This document shows, piece by piece, positions 26,174 through 38,040 of a stretch of DNA of 64,000 nucleotides (positions are counted from its first letter, which is position 1; each line of letters opens with the position of its first letter). The position numbers were made by a program, and so were the translations under genes. Under the pieces are notes generated by a model, which saw nothing but the letters and a program-made list of their open reading frames with translations, searched no databases and was not told the origin of the DNA. This DNA comes from Fontivita pretiosa (GTDB lineage: Bacteria > Planctomycetota > Phycisphaerae > Tepidisphaerales > Tepidisphaeraceae), in assembly GCF_050410795.1 (NCBI RefSeq), contig NZ_CP191258.1:930001-994000 (forward strand), in the 5' to 3' direction.

Positions 26174-26776
26174 TCATTCACTCCACGGCGGGATCGGCTT
26201 GGCGTTGGGCTCGACCGGCTTGCCCTTTTTGTTCTGGCCGCGCAGGGAGGCGACGTAGGCGCTGACCTGCACGATGTCGTTGGGACCGAGACGACTGCTC
26301 CAGGCGGGCATGGCGCCGTTGGCCCGGCCATTGCTCACGACATCGACGATGTCCGTGATCTTCGTGATGTTGATGTAGCTGTCGTCGGTGAGGTTGGGGC
26401 CAGCCAGTCCTGAGCCGTCGCGGGCGTGGCAGGACATGCAGTTGGTGAGATAGATCGCCTCGCCGGCCTTGAGCGAGTCAGCATCCTTGCTGAGGTTGAT
26501 GAGGGTGGCTGCGTCGGCCTTAAGCTCACCACCGCGCTTCATCTCCGCCAGCCGCGCGCGGTCGTAGAAGCCGATGGGGCTGAGCTGCCCGCCCGCCAGC
26601 GTCACGGTAAAGAAATACACCGCCGAGAAGACGATGGTGGCGATGAACAGCCAGGTCCACCACCCGGGCGTGGGGTTGTCGTATTCGAGGATGCCGTCAT
26701 AGGCGTGGCCGGTGAGCGCGGGCTCGGGCGCGCTGCCGGGCCGGTCGGGTGTTGGTTGCGTCGATTGCTCAGACAT
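26174..26776 (-). CDS. ccoP: cbb3 oxidase cytochrome c subunit CcoP, single-heme form
   Basis: 200 residues. YDGILEYDNPTPGWWTWLF is the classic CcoP N-terminal motif before the membrane helix. One c-type heme site is present (CMSCH) with GLAGPNLTDD and a later MPAWSS Met ligand. Classical CcoP carries two heme sites; here there is one, as in some other lineages. AAGGAG lies 7 bases before ATG 26776. It overlaps ccoQ by 8 bp. Confidence 0.92.
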   Translation of the reverse strand: MSEQSTQPTPDRPGSAPEPALTGHAYDGILEYDNPTPGWWTWLFIATIVFSAVYFFTVTLAGGQLSPIGFYDRARLAEMKRGGELKADAATLINLSKDADSLKAGEAIYLTNCMSCHARDGSGLAGPNLTDDSYINITKITDIVDVVSNGRANGAMPAWSSRLGPNDIVQVSAYVASLRGQNKKGKPVEPNAKPIPPWSE

Positions 26777-26951
26777 GGCGTTCTCCTTCGAGCCCGGCGT
26801 CATCGAGGGGCATGGCCGCCCACTGCTCGATGAGCTTGCGGGGGCGGGTCAGGGTCCAGATTCCGATGGCGAGGAAGCAGAGCAGGAAGATCACCAGCGC
26901 CGCTTCGGCCCAGGTGGTCAGGTTCGAGTTGGTCAGGACGTCGTTGAACAT
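26769..26951 (-). CDS. ccoQ: cbb3 oxidase small subunit CcoQ
   Basis: 60 residues with one membrane helix (AALVIFLLCFLAIGIWTL) and the following RPRKLIEQWAAMPLDD, the pattern of FixQ/CcoQ. GGGAG is 7 bases before the ATG. It lies between ccoNO and ccoP as in other cbb3 operons. Confidence 0.88.
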   Translation of the reverse strand: MFNDVLTNSNLTTWAEAALVIFLLCFLAIGIWTLTRPRKLIEQWAAMPLDDAGLEGERHV

Positions 26952-26975
26952 CGCTGGTCTCCCGCGGCTTGGTCC

Positions 26976-29522
<2,547 letters not shown>

Positions 29523-29649
29523 ATCCGGTGGACCTCGGAATGCGTCCGAAGCTGCGCCCGAAGATTGCGTCCGATGCGACCAGCGCATCGCAGCCAGGCG
29601 AACGCACCGCCCAGCCGGGCAACCGACGCGCGAACGGACAAGGAGCCTT

Positions 29650-29678
29650 ATAATTGGATAAGTCGCTCTGTTTGTCAA
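29650..29678 (-). promoter_or_regulatory. Sigma70-type promoter for the cbb3 operon
   Basis: On the minus strand TTGACA (29678-29673), a 17-bp spacer and AATTAT (29655-29650). The predicted start, near 29643, is about 120 bases before the ccoNO ATG. The -35 is a perfect match and the -10 is 4 of 6. Confidence 0.55.
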
Positions 29679-29744
29679 TGATTCGTCGTCATGTCGGGCG
29701 AGAAACTGAATGTTCGCGACAAAAGCGGCAGATAAGACTACTAC

Positions 29745-29760
29745 AAGATGCTTTTGCATC
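29745..29760. promoter_or_regulatory. NsrR-like half-site within the ccoNO-hrpA divergent region
   Basis: AAGATGCTTTT (29745-29755) equals the proteobacterial NsrR half-site consensus AAGATGCYTTT, and GATGCTTTTGCATC is a perfect 5-4-5 palindrome. The site is about 110 bases upstream of the predicted ccoNO start. Whether this organism has NsrR is unknown. Confidence 0.25.
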
Positions 29761-29951
29761 GCCGCTTAACGCTTGCAACGCGAGATGCCTCGATGTCCGA
29801 ATGTAAGGATTATGGGAGTTTCAAATCGACCGAAATTGATGTTGGCAGCGGCCACGGGGCGTTGGCAGACCCACCTGCGGTGCGGGGCCGCGTCGAATCC
29901 CACCCCGGGGCATAGAATCGACCCCGCAACGGAATTACAAACCCGGCGGCG

Positions 29952-32900
29952 ATGCAACTTCAGGACCTGACCAGCCTCTACAACCTCTTGCCGCAGACCA
30001 TGCTGCGCGACCGGCGCATCCTGCGGGCGCGCCTTCAGGCCGTCGAACACCGCGCACGCCAGCAAAAGCCCTTTGACCGGTCCCTCCAACGCCTCGTGCA
30101 CGAGATCGAAAAGTCTGCCGCAGAGCTGGCTCGACGACAGGCGAACATCCCCAGGCCGACGTATCCCCAGGACCTGCCCGTCGTCCAGAAGCGCGATGAA
30201 ATCGCCAAAGCCATCTCTGAGAATCAGGTCGTCGTGATCTGTGGCGAGACGGGGTCGGGCAAGACGACACAACTGCCCAAGATCTGCCTGGAGCTTGGGC
30301 GGGGTGTGAGCGGAATGATCGGTCACACGCAGCCCAGGCGAATCGCCGCCCGCTCCGTCGCCATGCGCATCGCCCAGGAGCTGGACACCCCCCTCGGCCA
30401 GGATGTCGGTTACAAAGTGCGCTTCTCCGACAAGCTCTCGGAGAACACGTATATCAAGCTGATGACCGATGGCATCCTGCTGGCCGAGACACAGAGCGAT
30501 CCGAACTTCGAGCAGTACGACACGATCATCATCGACGAAGCGCATGAGCGGTCGCTGAACATCGACTTTCTGCTGGGGTATCTCAGGCAGCTTCTGCCCA
30601 AACGCCCCGACCTGAAGCTGATCATCACGTCGGCCACCATCGACCCGCAGCGCTTCAGCCGGCATTTCGACAATGCGCCGATCGTGATGGTTTCAGGCCG
30701 GACGTATCCGGTCGAGGTGCGCTATCGCCCGCTTCAATCGCAGGACCCCGACGAGGAAGACCTGGAGATGGAGCAGGCGATCCTGCGTGGAATCGATGAG
30801 TTGTGGCAGACCGGTGGGCCGGGGGACACGCTGGTTTTCCTTCCCGGCGAACGGGAGATTCGCGAGACCGCCGAAGCGCTGCGCAAGCATCATCCCCAGC
30901 AGACCGAGATTCTGCCGCTGTATGCGCGGCTTTCGGCCGATGAGCAGATGCGCGTTTTCCAGCCGCACACGCGGCGGCGGATCATCCTGGCGACCAACGT
31001 GGCCGAGACCTCGCTGACGGTTCCCGGCATCCGCTACGTGATCGATCCGGGGGTGGCGCGGATCAGTCGATACGCGCCGCGAACGAAGGTTCAGCGACTG
31101 CCCATCGAGCCGATCTCGCAGGCCAGCGCCGAGCAGCGCAAAGGTCGCTGTGGTCGCGTCAGCGAAGGCGTTTGCATCCGCCTGTATTCCGAGGAGGACT
31201 TCAATCGCCGCCCGCAGTACACCGACCCGGAAATCCTGCGCACGAACCTGGCCAGCGTGATCCTCCAGATGAAGGCGCTGAAGCTGGGCGACATTCACGA
31301 GTTTCCCTTCATCGATCCGCCGGACACACGCGCCATTCGCGACGGCTACCAGACCCTTCATGAGATCGGCGCCATCGACGAGAAGAACGAGTTGACCGAG
31401 ATTGGCCGGATGCTGGCACGCCTGCCCATCGACCCGCGGATCGGACGAATGGTGCTGGCGGCGCGGGATGAAAACGTGCTGGAGGAGGTTCTGATCATCG
31501 CCGCCGCATTGAGCGTACAGGACCCTCGCGAGCGGCCGATGGACAAGCAGGGCCAGGCCGATTCGGCCCACGCGAGGTTCAGGGATGAGAGCTCCGACTT
31601 TCTCGGCTTCCTGAAGCTTTGGGACTGGTTCGGCGAGAACGAGCGGCATCTTTCCGGCAGCAGGCTCCGCAAGCTGTGCAAGGAGAGCTTCGTCTCATTC
31701 ATCCGCATGCGCGAGTGGCACGACATTCACTCGCAACTGCGCGAAATCGTCGGCGAGATGGGATTGATTCACCGCAACCAGAGCAGCCCCGCAGCACAAG
31801 CCAACGGGCGGCCGGTGCGGCGGGATGATCGCGACGCGCGAACGACGGAGGCGATCCACCGCGCGCTGTTGTCGGGGCTGCTGAGCAACATCGGCGTCAG
31901 GGGCGACGGATTCGAGTACAACGGTGCGCGCGGCAGCAAGTTCCATATCTTTCCCGGCAGCGCGCTGTTCAACCGCAAGCCCGCGTGGCTCATGGCCGCG
32001 GAGCTCATCCAGACCACGAAGCTCTATGCGCGCACCGTCGCGCCCATCCGCCCGGAATGGATCGAGCGCATCGCACCGCACCTGCTGAAAAAGACCTGCT
32101 CTGAGCCCTACTGGCAACCGCACACCGGGCACGTGATGGCCTACGAAAAAGTGACGCTGTATGGCCTGACGATCGTACCGCGACGAGCCGTGCACTACGG
32201 CCCGATCGATCCGCGCACCTCGCGTGCGATGTTCATCCAGCACGCTCTGGTCGAGGGCGACTGGTACACCGACGGCAAGTTCTTCCGCCACAATCGCGAG
32301 CTGATCGAGCAGATCCAGACGATCGAGAACAAAGCCCGGCGGCGGGACCTGCTGGTCGATCAGCAGGCGATGTTCGACTTCTACGACAAGCGCATCCCCG
32401 CCAGCGTGTACAACGGCCCGCTGTTCGAGAAGTGGCGTCGCCAGGCCGAGGCGCAGGCGCCGCAGCTTCTGTTCATGACGACGCGCGATCTGATGCGCTA
32501 CGAAGCGGACATCGCATGGGATCAGTTCCCCGATCAACTGCTCGTGAACGACATGGCCCTGCCGCTGGAGTATCGCCTGGAGCCGGGGCATCCGATGGAC
32601 GGAGTGACGGTGACGATTCCGCTGGCGACGCTGAACCAGATACCGCCCGAGCCGTTCGAGTGGCTCGTGCCGGGGCTGCTGAAGGAGAAGATCCTGGCGC
32701 TGATCCGCTCGCTGCCCAGGACGCTGCGGACCAACTTCGTTCCCGCGCCGGACTACGCCGAGGCCGCCCATCGCGCACTGCGAGCCCGCGCGGGCTCGCT
32801 GCTGGATCTGCTGGCGGAGTTTCTGGGCAAGCAGTCGGGCGTGCAGATCTCACGGTGGGATTTTCAGCTCGACACGCTGCCGGATCACCTGCGGATGAAC

Positions 32901-33935
32901 TTCCGACTTGTCGATGCCCAGGGCAGGGAAGTCGCGATCGGGCGGGATCTGGCTGAGCTTCGCCAGAAGGTTGGCGTCGCGGCACAGCAGACCTTTTCCG
33001 CCGGCGCGGAAAAGCACTTCCATCGCGACGGGATCACGCGCTGGGACTTCGGCGAGCTGCCTCCGAAAGTGCAGGTGAGCCGGCATGGGATGCAGCTCGT
33101 GGGGTATCCGGCACTGGTGGATGCCGGGACATCCGTGTCCCTGCGGGTGCTGGACACACCCCAGAGCGCCGCCGCCGCGACCCGCGCGGGGCTTCGCAGG
33201 CTGTTCATGCTTCAGCTCGCCGGAGAGATCAAGTCGCTGGCGCGCCGGCTGCCGATCGACGAGCTGTGTCTGCTCTACGCCTTGATCGGCGAAGAGAACG
33301 CCAGCGAGGCTGATCGCCGTGGAGTCCTCTGCGACGAGCTTCGCAACGACATCGTCACCGCCGCCGCCGATCGCGCGCTCTACCCCAACGAAACCGATGG
33401 CCCCGGGGACGTGCGCTCGAGGGATCAGTTCATCGACCGCGCCGAAGCGGCCTGGCGGAGATTGCCCGCCGCCGCCGACGAGCTGGTCGAGATCGCGCGA
33501 GGGGTGCTCGCGACGCATCAGTCGCTGCGGCTGCGGCTCGACGAGCCGTATCCCCCGCTGCTTCAGCCGTCGATCCAGGACATCCGCGCACACCTGAGCT
33601 CGCTGGTGCCCAGGGGATTTCTGCTGAGCACCCCGTCGAACTGGCTTGGGCACCTGCCGCGGTTCCTCCGGGCCATCGAAATCCGGCTGAAGAAGCTGAC
33701 CAACGCCGGCCTGCCGCGCGACGTCGCCGCCATGCAGACCATTGCGCCGTTGTGGCAGCGGTACGCGGATCGGGCCGCGGAGCTGTCGCGCCGCGGCATT
33801 ATCGATCCGCAGCTTCAGACCTATCGCTGGATGCTGGAGGAACTGCGCGTCTCGCTGTTCGCACAGGAGCTGAAAACCTCCATCCCGATCTCAGTGCAGC
33901 GATTGGAACGGCAATGGGCGATGGTCCAGAAGTAA
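29952..33935 (+). CDS. hrpA: ATP-dependent RNA helicase HrpA
   Basis: 1327 residues, matching the long DEAH-box HrpA family (about 1300). Walker A GETGSGKTT (98-106), DEAH box IIIDEAHERS, SATI (motif III), and motif VI in QRKGRCGRV (QxxGRxGR). The helicase-associated and OB-like domains follow in the middle, and a long C-terminal DUF3418 region completes it. HrpA unwinds RNA and rescues stalled ribosomes in E. coli. ATG 29952 starts the family-like N-terminus. It converges on the MaoC-type gene with 56 bp between. Confidence 0.96.
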   Translation: MQLQDLTSLYNLLPQTMLRDRRILRARLQAVEHRARQQKPFDRSLQRLVHEIEKSAAELARRQANIPRPTYPQDLPVVQKRDEIAKAISENQVVVICGETGSGKTTQLPKICLELGRGVSGMIGHTQPRRIAARSVAMRIAQELDTPLGQDVGYKVRFSDKLSENTYIKLMTDGILLAETQSDPNFEQYDTIIIDEAHERSLNIDFLLGYLRQLLPKRPDLKLIITSATIDPQRFSRHFDNAPIVMVSGRTYPVEVRYRPLQSQDPDEEDLEMEQAILRGIDELWQTGGPGDTLVFLPGEREIRETAEALRKHHPQQTEILPLYARLSADEQMRVFQPHTRRRIILATNVAETSLTVPGIRYVIDPGVARISRYAPRTKVQRLPIEPISQASAEQRKGRCGRVSEGVCIRLYSEEDFNRRPQYTDPEILRTNLASVILQMKALKLGDIHEFPFIDPPDTRAIRDGYQTLHEIGAIDEKNELTEIGRMLARLPIDPRIGRMVLAARDENVLEEVLIIAAALSVQDPRERPMDKQGQADSAHARFRDESSDFLGFLKLWDWFGENERHLSGSRLRKLCKESFVSFIRMREWHDIHSQLREIVGEMGLIHRNQSSPAAQANGRPVRRDDRDARTTEAIHRALLSGLLSNIGVRGDGFEYNGARGSKFHIFPGSALFNRKPAWLMAAELIQTTKLYARTVAPIRPEWIERIAPHLLKKTCSEPYWQPHTGHVMAYEKVTLYGLTIVPRRAVHYGPIDPRTSRAMFIQHALVEGDWYTDGKFFRHNRELIEQIQTIENKARRRDLLVDQQAMFDFYDKRIPASVYNGPLFEKWRRQAEAQAPQLLFMTTRDLMRYEADIAWDQFPDQLLVNDMALPLEYRLEPGHPMDGVTVTIPLATLNQIPPEPFEWLVPGLLKEKILALIRSLPRTLRTNFVPAPDYAEAAHRALRARAGSLLDLLAEFLGKQSGVQISRWDFQLDTLPDHLRMNFRLVDAQGREVAIGRDLAELRQKVGVAAQQTFSAGAEKHFHRDGITRWDFGELPPKVQVSRHGMQLVGYPALVDAGTSVSLRVLDTPQSAAAATRAGLRRLFMLQLAGEIKSLARRLPIDELCLLYALIGEENASEADRRGVLCDELRNDIVTAAADRALYPNETDGPGDVRSRDQFIDRAEAAWRRLPAAADELVEIARGVLATHQSLRLRLDEPYPPLLQPSIQDIRAHLSSLVPRGFLLSTPSNWLGHLPRFLRAIEIRLKKLTNAGLPRDVAAMQTIAPLWQRYADRAAELSRRGIIDPQLQTYRWMLEELRVSLFAQELKTSIPISVQRLERQWAMVQK

Positions 33936-33991
33936 CTGCGTCGGCACACAACAGGCCAGGCGTGCAAGCGGACCCCGCACCCGGCGGAATG

Positions 33992-34459
33992 TCACATCGA
34001 GCCGGCTGCAATGCTGGTGTTACGCTTGCGCACCAGCAGCACGTGTTCGCAGGCCATCACGCACTCGCCCCGCTGGTTGATCACCTCGACCTTCTCCACG
34101 ACGCGGCCGAACTGGGGGCGCTTGGGGTCGTCTTCCTTGGCCGCGATCGTCACCTGCGAGCGGATCGTGTCGCCGATGAACACCGGCTTGGGAAAACGCA
34201 GCCGCTCATAGCCGTACGTGAACGCCACAGGATTGATCACGCTGGCGGTCAACCCGATGCCGATGGTGAAGGTCATCGTCCCGTGGGCGATCCGCTGGCC
34301 GAAGGGCGTGGTTCGGGCGAATTCGGCATCGAGGTGATGCGGAAAGAAATCGCCGCTGTGCCCGGCATGAATCACAAAGTCGGTTTCGGTGATCGTCCGG
34401 CCGGTCGTGGTCCGGGTCGAGCCGATCACATAGTCTTCGTAGTAAAGTGTCTGTTCCAT
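33992..34459 (-). CDS. MaoC-type (R)-specific acyl-CoA hydratase
   Basis: 155-residue hot-dog-fold protein. GDFFPHHLDAEFARTTPFG followed by RIAHGTMTF is the hydratase-2 motif; Asp37 and His41/42 stand where the catalytic Asp and His of R-hydratases lie. It would add water to an enoyl-CoA or remove water from a 3-hydroxyacyl-CoA; mesaconyl-CoA hydratase-like chemistry is another option. ATG 34459 starts the family-like N-terminus. It is divergent, by 76 bp, from an operon with a CoA-transferase and a microcompartment protein, so I infer one CoA-thioester pathway. Confidence 0.85.
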   Translation of the reverse strand: MEQTLYYEDYVIGSTRTTTGRTITETDFVIHAGHSGDFFPHHLDAEFARTTPFGQRIAHGTMTFTIGIGLTASVINPVAFTYGYERLRFPKPVFIGDTIRSQVTIAAKEDDPKRPQFGRVVEKVEVINQRGECVMACEHVLLVRKRNTSIAAGSM

Positions 34460-34498
34460 CGCAACTGCTCTTGATGTCCGTCTACAGGTTACCCGGAT

Positions 34499-34527
34499 TT
34501 CACAGATTTGACACGCAAGGGCATAAT
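34499..34527 (+). promoter_or_regulatory. Sigma70-type promoter giving a near-leaderless transcript
   Basis: TTCACA (34499-34504), 17-bp spacer, CATAAT (34522-34527); 5 of 6 matches in each box. The start site would fall near 34534, about two bases before the ATG at 34536. Confidence 0.55.
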
Positions 34528-34535
34528 CTGAGGCC

Positions 34536-35765
34536 ATGAGCGCCAACCACCTGCGGATCGCCGTGCGGAAGTTCGGGCCGTTCGAGCAGGCCATTCGCCG
34601 GCAGTTCGACGAGTTCGTCAGGGCCGAACAGATCGAGGCCACGATGGGTTTCGATTCGCTGGAGCTGAACGACCTGCACCCGACGATCTTCGATCGCGGC
34701 GGCATGCTGGACGGCACGTACGACATCACCTTCATGGTGACCGACTGGCTCGCCGCCGCCGTCGAGCAGGGGCTGCTGGCGGATCTCGCACCACTGATGA
34801 AGGCAGACCCGCTGCCCGACTACCCCGCCGCCTGGAGTCGTTCGCTGACGAGCATGCCGCAGATCGACGGGCGGTTGTACGGCCTGCCGTATCACGACGG
34901 CCCCGAGGCATTGATCTACCGCAGCGATCTGATTGCCTCGCCGCCCAAGACATGGGATGAGTTTCTTGCGACGATGCAGCGTGTGGCCAACCCGACGCGC
35001 GGTCTGTGGGGCACGGTCGTAGCCGCCTACCCCGACGGGCACAACACCGTCTACGACTTCAGTCTCCATCTGTGGACCCGCGGCGGCGAGCTGCTGGATC
35101 CGGCGGGGAATCCGTCGCTCGACACGCCCGAAGCACGCCAGGCACTGGACTTCTACCGCAGGCTCGTGCGTAATCCCGCCACCGTCCCCAACGCCCGGGC
35201 GATTCATTCCGTGCCGGCCGGCGAACGCTTCATGCAGGGCGAGGTGGCCATGATGATCAACTGGTTCGGCTTCGCGGCGATGTGCCAGACCCTCAACGAA
35301 TCGCGGGTTCGCGGCAAGGTCGGGATCGCGCCGATTCCCGCCGGTGCCCCGCCGCGCGGAGCAAGTGCCTCACTCAACGTCTACTGGATGCTTTCGATCG
35401 CCGCTGGATCGAAGAACAAACCGCTGGCCTGGCGATTCCTCAAGCACTGTGCCAGCGCCGAGATGGACAAGCTGCTGACGTTGGCCGGAGCAGTGGGTTG
35501 CCGGCTGAGCACGTGGAATGACCCGCAGGTCAACGCCGCCATCCCTTTCTTCAAGCAGCTTCCCGCGCTGCATGAGAACGCGCGGTCGTTTCCGCTGGAT
35601 CGGCGATTCCCGGGTCTGGGTCAGGCGATCGAACGCGGCGTGCTTCGGGCCATCGACACGGACGATCCGGTCGAGTCGATCACCCGCGACATGCAAAGCG
35701 ACGCGATGAACGCCTGGGCCGGCACGCCGCGCAAGGGACACAGCAACGGAGGGTCAGTCGCGTGA
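34536..35765 (+). CDS. Family 1 type solute-binding protein lacking a signal peptide
   Basis: 409 residues with the fold pattern of sugar ABC-transporter binding proteins: DITFMVTDWLAAAVEQGLL, GRLYGLPYHDGPEALIYRSD, PKTWDEFLATMQ, FMQGEVAMMINWFGF and SGKNKP-like ends. Unlike that family it has no hydrophobic N-terminus; it begins MSANHLRIAVRKFGPFEQ, which reads straight into the first beta strand. No permease or ATPase gene is near. It may be a cytoplasmic ligand binder, or be exported by another route. It is first in an operon with Gfo/Idh/MocA, CoA-transferase and BMC genes. An upstream start that would add a signal peptide is not available in the 76-bp gap. Confidence 0.8.
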   Translation: MSANHLRIAVRKFGPFEQAIRRQFDEFVRAEQIEATMGFDSLELNDLHPTIFDRGGMLDGTYDITFMVTDWLAAAVEQGLLADLAPLMKADPLPDYPAAWSRSLTSMPQIDGRLYGLPYHDGPEALIYRSDLIASPPKTWDEFLATMQRVANPTRGLWGTVVAAYPDGHNTVYDFSLHLWTRGGELLDPAGNPSLDTPEARQALDFYRRLVRNPATVPNARAIHSVPAGERFMQGEVAMMINWFGFAAMCQTLNESRVRGKVGIAPIPAGAPPRGASASLNVYWMLSIAAGSKNKPLAWRFLKHCASAEMDKLLTLAGAVGCRLSTWNDPQVNAAIPFFKQLPALHENARSFPLDRRFPGLGQAIERGVLRAIDTDDPVESITRDMQSDAMNAWAGTPRKGHSNGGSVA

Positions 35766-36841
35766 GTGAAAGCAGCCCACGGCATCCCTGGCAACCGCAG
35801 ATGCCCCGCCAACCCCGGCCGATCGTCATCATCGGCTGCGGCGGGATCGTTCGCGACGCGCATCTGCCGGCCTATCGGCTGGCCGGCTTCGAGGTCGCCG
35901 GCGTCACCGACGTCGATCCGGACAAAGCCCAGGCGCTGGCGCGCGATTTTGGCCTGCGGCCAGTCGAATCGATCGCGCAGCTTACCCGATTGGCCGACGC
36001 GCCGGTCTACGATGTCGCAGTCCCCGCCAGCGCCATCCCCGCCGTCATCGAGCAGATCCCCGACGGCTCGGCCGTGCTCATCCAGAAACCGCTTGGCGAA
36101 AACCTGACACAAGCCCGGGCAATCGTCGAGCAGTGCCGTCGCAAGCGACTCATCGCCGCCGTCAACTTCCAGCTTCGCTACGCGCCGTACATTCTTGCGG
36201 CGCGAGATCTGATCGACCGCGGCGCTATCGGCGATCTGCACGACATGGAAGTCCGCGTCACCGTCTACATGCCCTGGCACCTGTGGACCTTCCTCGAGAA
36301 AGCCCCACGGGTCGAGATCCTCTACCACTCCGTCCACTACATCGATCTGATCCGCTCGTTCCTCGGCCAGCCGAAGCGCGTCCACGCGCTGACCGTCAAG
36401 CACCCCGACACGATCAGGCTCGACTCGACACGCACGAACATCGCGCTGGATTACGGCCCGGTGATCCGCGCCAACATCACCACCAACCACGGACACAAGT
36501 TCGGGCTGGAGCATCAGGAAAGCTACGTGAAGTGGGAAGGCACGCGCGGCGCCATCAAGGCGCGGCTCGGACTGCTGATGAATTACCCCAAAGGCGAGCC
36601 GGATGCACTGCAACTGTGTACGCTGAACGACGCCGGCGAACCCACCGGCTGGCGGGACGTGCCCTTCGAAGGTTCCTGGTATCCTCACGCTTTCATCGGC
36701 TCGATGGCCTCGATCATGCGTTTTGTGGAAGGATCAACCAGTCTGCTGCCCACGCGCGTCGAGGACGCCTTGCTCACCATGGCGGTGGTCGAAGCCTGTT
36801 ACCAGGACAGCGCCCGCGGCGGAACCGAGGTGACGGTGTAG
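35762..36841 (+). CDS. Gfo/Idh/MocA family oxidoreductase
   Basis: 359 residues. NAD(P)-binding Rossmann fold at the N-terminus (PIVIIGCGGIVRDAHLPAY), VLIQKPLGEN with the conserved EKP-like Lys-Pro pair (here QKP), and the dimer-forming beta-sheet domain with VEILYHSVHYIDLIRSFLG, whose His pair is catalytic-like. The GTG start overlaps the previous stop codon (GTGA), so it is translationally coupled to the solute-binding protein. It probably oxidises or reduces a sugar, inositol or sugar acid; the substrate is unknown. Confidence 0.88.
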   Translation: MSESSPRHPWQPQMPRQPRPIVIIGCGGIVRDAHLPAYRLAGFEVAGVTDVDPDKAQALARDFGLRPVESIAQLTRLADAPVYDVAVPASAIPAVIEQIPDGSAVLIQKPLGENLTQARAIVEQCRRKRLIAAVNFQLRYAPYILAARDLIDRGAIGDLHDMEVRVTVYMPWHLWTFLEKAPRVEILYHSVHYIDLIRSFLGQPKRVHALTVKHPDTIRLDSTRTNIALDYGPVIRANITTNHGHKFGLEHQESYVKWEGTRGAIKARLGLLMNYPKGEPDALQLCTLNDAGEPTGWRDVPFEGSWYPHAFIGSMASIMRFVEGSTSLLPTRVEDALLTMAVVEACYQDSARGGTEVTV

Positions 36842-36894
36842 GCAATATCGACAGGTGCAATCCGCTCGGCTAAGTTTCCACAGACGCCCGGCCC

Positions 36895-38040
36895 ATGAAA
36901 CCGCTTGAAGGTCTGCTGGTACTGGACATGTCGATTTTCCTGGCCGGGCCACTGTGCGCGCTGCGGCTGGGGGATCTGGGCGCCCGCGTGATCAAGATCG
37001 AGCGCCCCGACGGCGGCGACCTGTGCCGGCAGCTCTACATCTGCGACACCGAGATCGACGGCGACTCGATGCTCTTTCATGCGATCAACCGCAACAAGCA
37101 GAGTTTCGCCGCCGACTTCAAAAACCCCGCCGACCTGCAACGCGTCCGCAAGCTCATCGCCCGCGCCGACGTGCTCGTGGCCAATTTCCGTCCGGGCGTT
37201 CTGGACAAATTCGCGCTTGACTATCCGTCCGTCCGCACGATCAACCCGGGGATCGTCTATGGTTCGATCAGCGGCTACGGGAACGCCGGACCGTGGAAGC
37301 ACAAGCCCGGACAGGACCTGCTGGCCCAGGCGCTGAGCGGTCTGATGTGGCTCAGCGGGGATGGCCCGGCGGACGCGCCGCCCGTGCCGATGGGGCTGGC
37401 CGTCGCCGACATGTTCGCCGGGCACTTCCTGGCGCAGGGGATTCTGGCGGCGCTGGTTCGTCGCGGCAAAACCGGCAAGGGGGCGCTGGTCGAAACCTCG
37501 CTGCTCGAATCGCTCATCGACTTCCAATTTGAGGTCCTCACCACCCACCTCAACGACGGCGGAAAGCTCCCGCAGCGATCCGAGATCGGAAATGCTCATG
37601 CCTATCTGGCGGCACCGTATGGCGTGTATCGAACGTCGGACGGATGGCTTGCCGTGGCGATGAATCCGCTGGACCGACTGGCTGATCTGCTGGACCTGCC
37701 GGCGCTGCGCGGCATCAGCCGCCAGGACACCTTCCGCCGCCGCGACCAGATCAAACGCATCCTGGCCGACCGATTCCGATCCAACACCACCGCCCACTGG
37801 CTGGCGATCCTTGAGCCGGCGGATGTGTGGTGCTCAAAGGTGCTGGACTGGCCGAGACTGCTGTCGCACGAGGCTTTCGGCGTGCTCCAGATGACGCGCG
37901 AGCTGATTAGCGCCGGCGGCACGCCCATGCGCACGCTGGCCTGCCCCATCCGCTTCGACGGCCGACGCCCCGTCTTCGACCGCGCCGCGCCGCCGCTGGG
38001 CAGTCATACACGACAGATCATCGAGGAGTTCGGGCTGTGA
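36895..38040 (+). CDS. CaiB/BaiF (class III) CoA-transferase
   Basis: 381 residues. LDMSIFLAGPLCALRLGDLGARVIKIE is the family N-terminus, followed by NRNKQSFAADFKN, PGQDLLAQALSGLMWLSG, and the catalytic Asp172 in LAVADMFAGHF. The C-terminal domain carries GTPMRTLACPIRF. It transfers CoA between acids or acts as a formyl-CoA-type transferase. It follows the Gfo/Idh/MocA gene by 53 bp and overlaps the BMC gene at GTGA. Together with the divergent MaoC-type hydratase it implies handling of a CoA thioester. Confidence 0.9.
   Translation: MKPLEGLLVLDMSIFLAGPLCALRLGDLGARVIKIERPDGGDLCRQLYICDTEIDGDSMLFHAINRNKQSFAADFKNPADLQRVRKLIARADVLVANFRPGVLDKFALDYPSVRTINPGIVYGSISGYGNAGPWKHKPGQDLLAQALSGLMWLSGDGPADAPPVPMGLAVADMFAGHFLAQGILAALVRRGKTGKGALVETSLLESLIDFQFEVLTTHLNDGGKLPQRSEIGNAHAYLAAPYGVYRTSDGWLAVAMNPLDRLADLLDLPALRGISRQDTFRRRDQIKRILADRFRSNTTAHWLAILEPADVWCSKVLDWPRLLSHEAFGVLQMTRELISAGGTPMRTLACPIRFDGRRPVFDRAAPPLGSHTRQIIEEFGL

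Larger units (their letters stand above)
29523..29951. other. Divergent regulatory region between ccoNO and hrpA
   Basis: 429 bp with no supported gene. The part near 29640-29830 is unusually AT-rich for this window, consistent with promoters for both directions. It contains the sigma70-like promoter and the palindrome listed separately. I looked for an FNR-type TTGAT-N4-ATCAA box, common before cbb3 genes, and found none. Confidence 0.5.

Noticed and set aside
29523..29951. FNR/ANR box before ccoNO
   Set aside because: No TTGAT-N4-ATCAA or close variant found on either strand in the gap.
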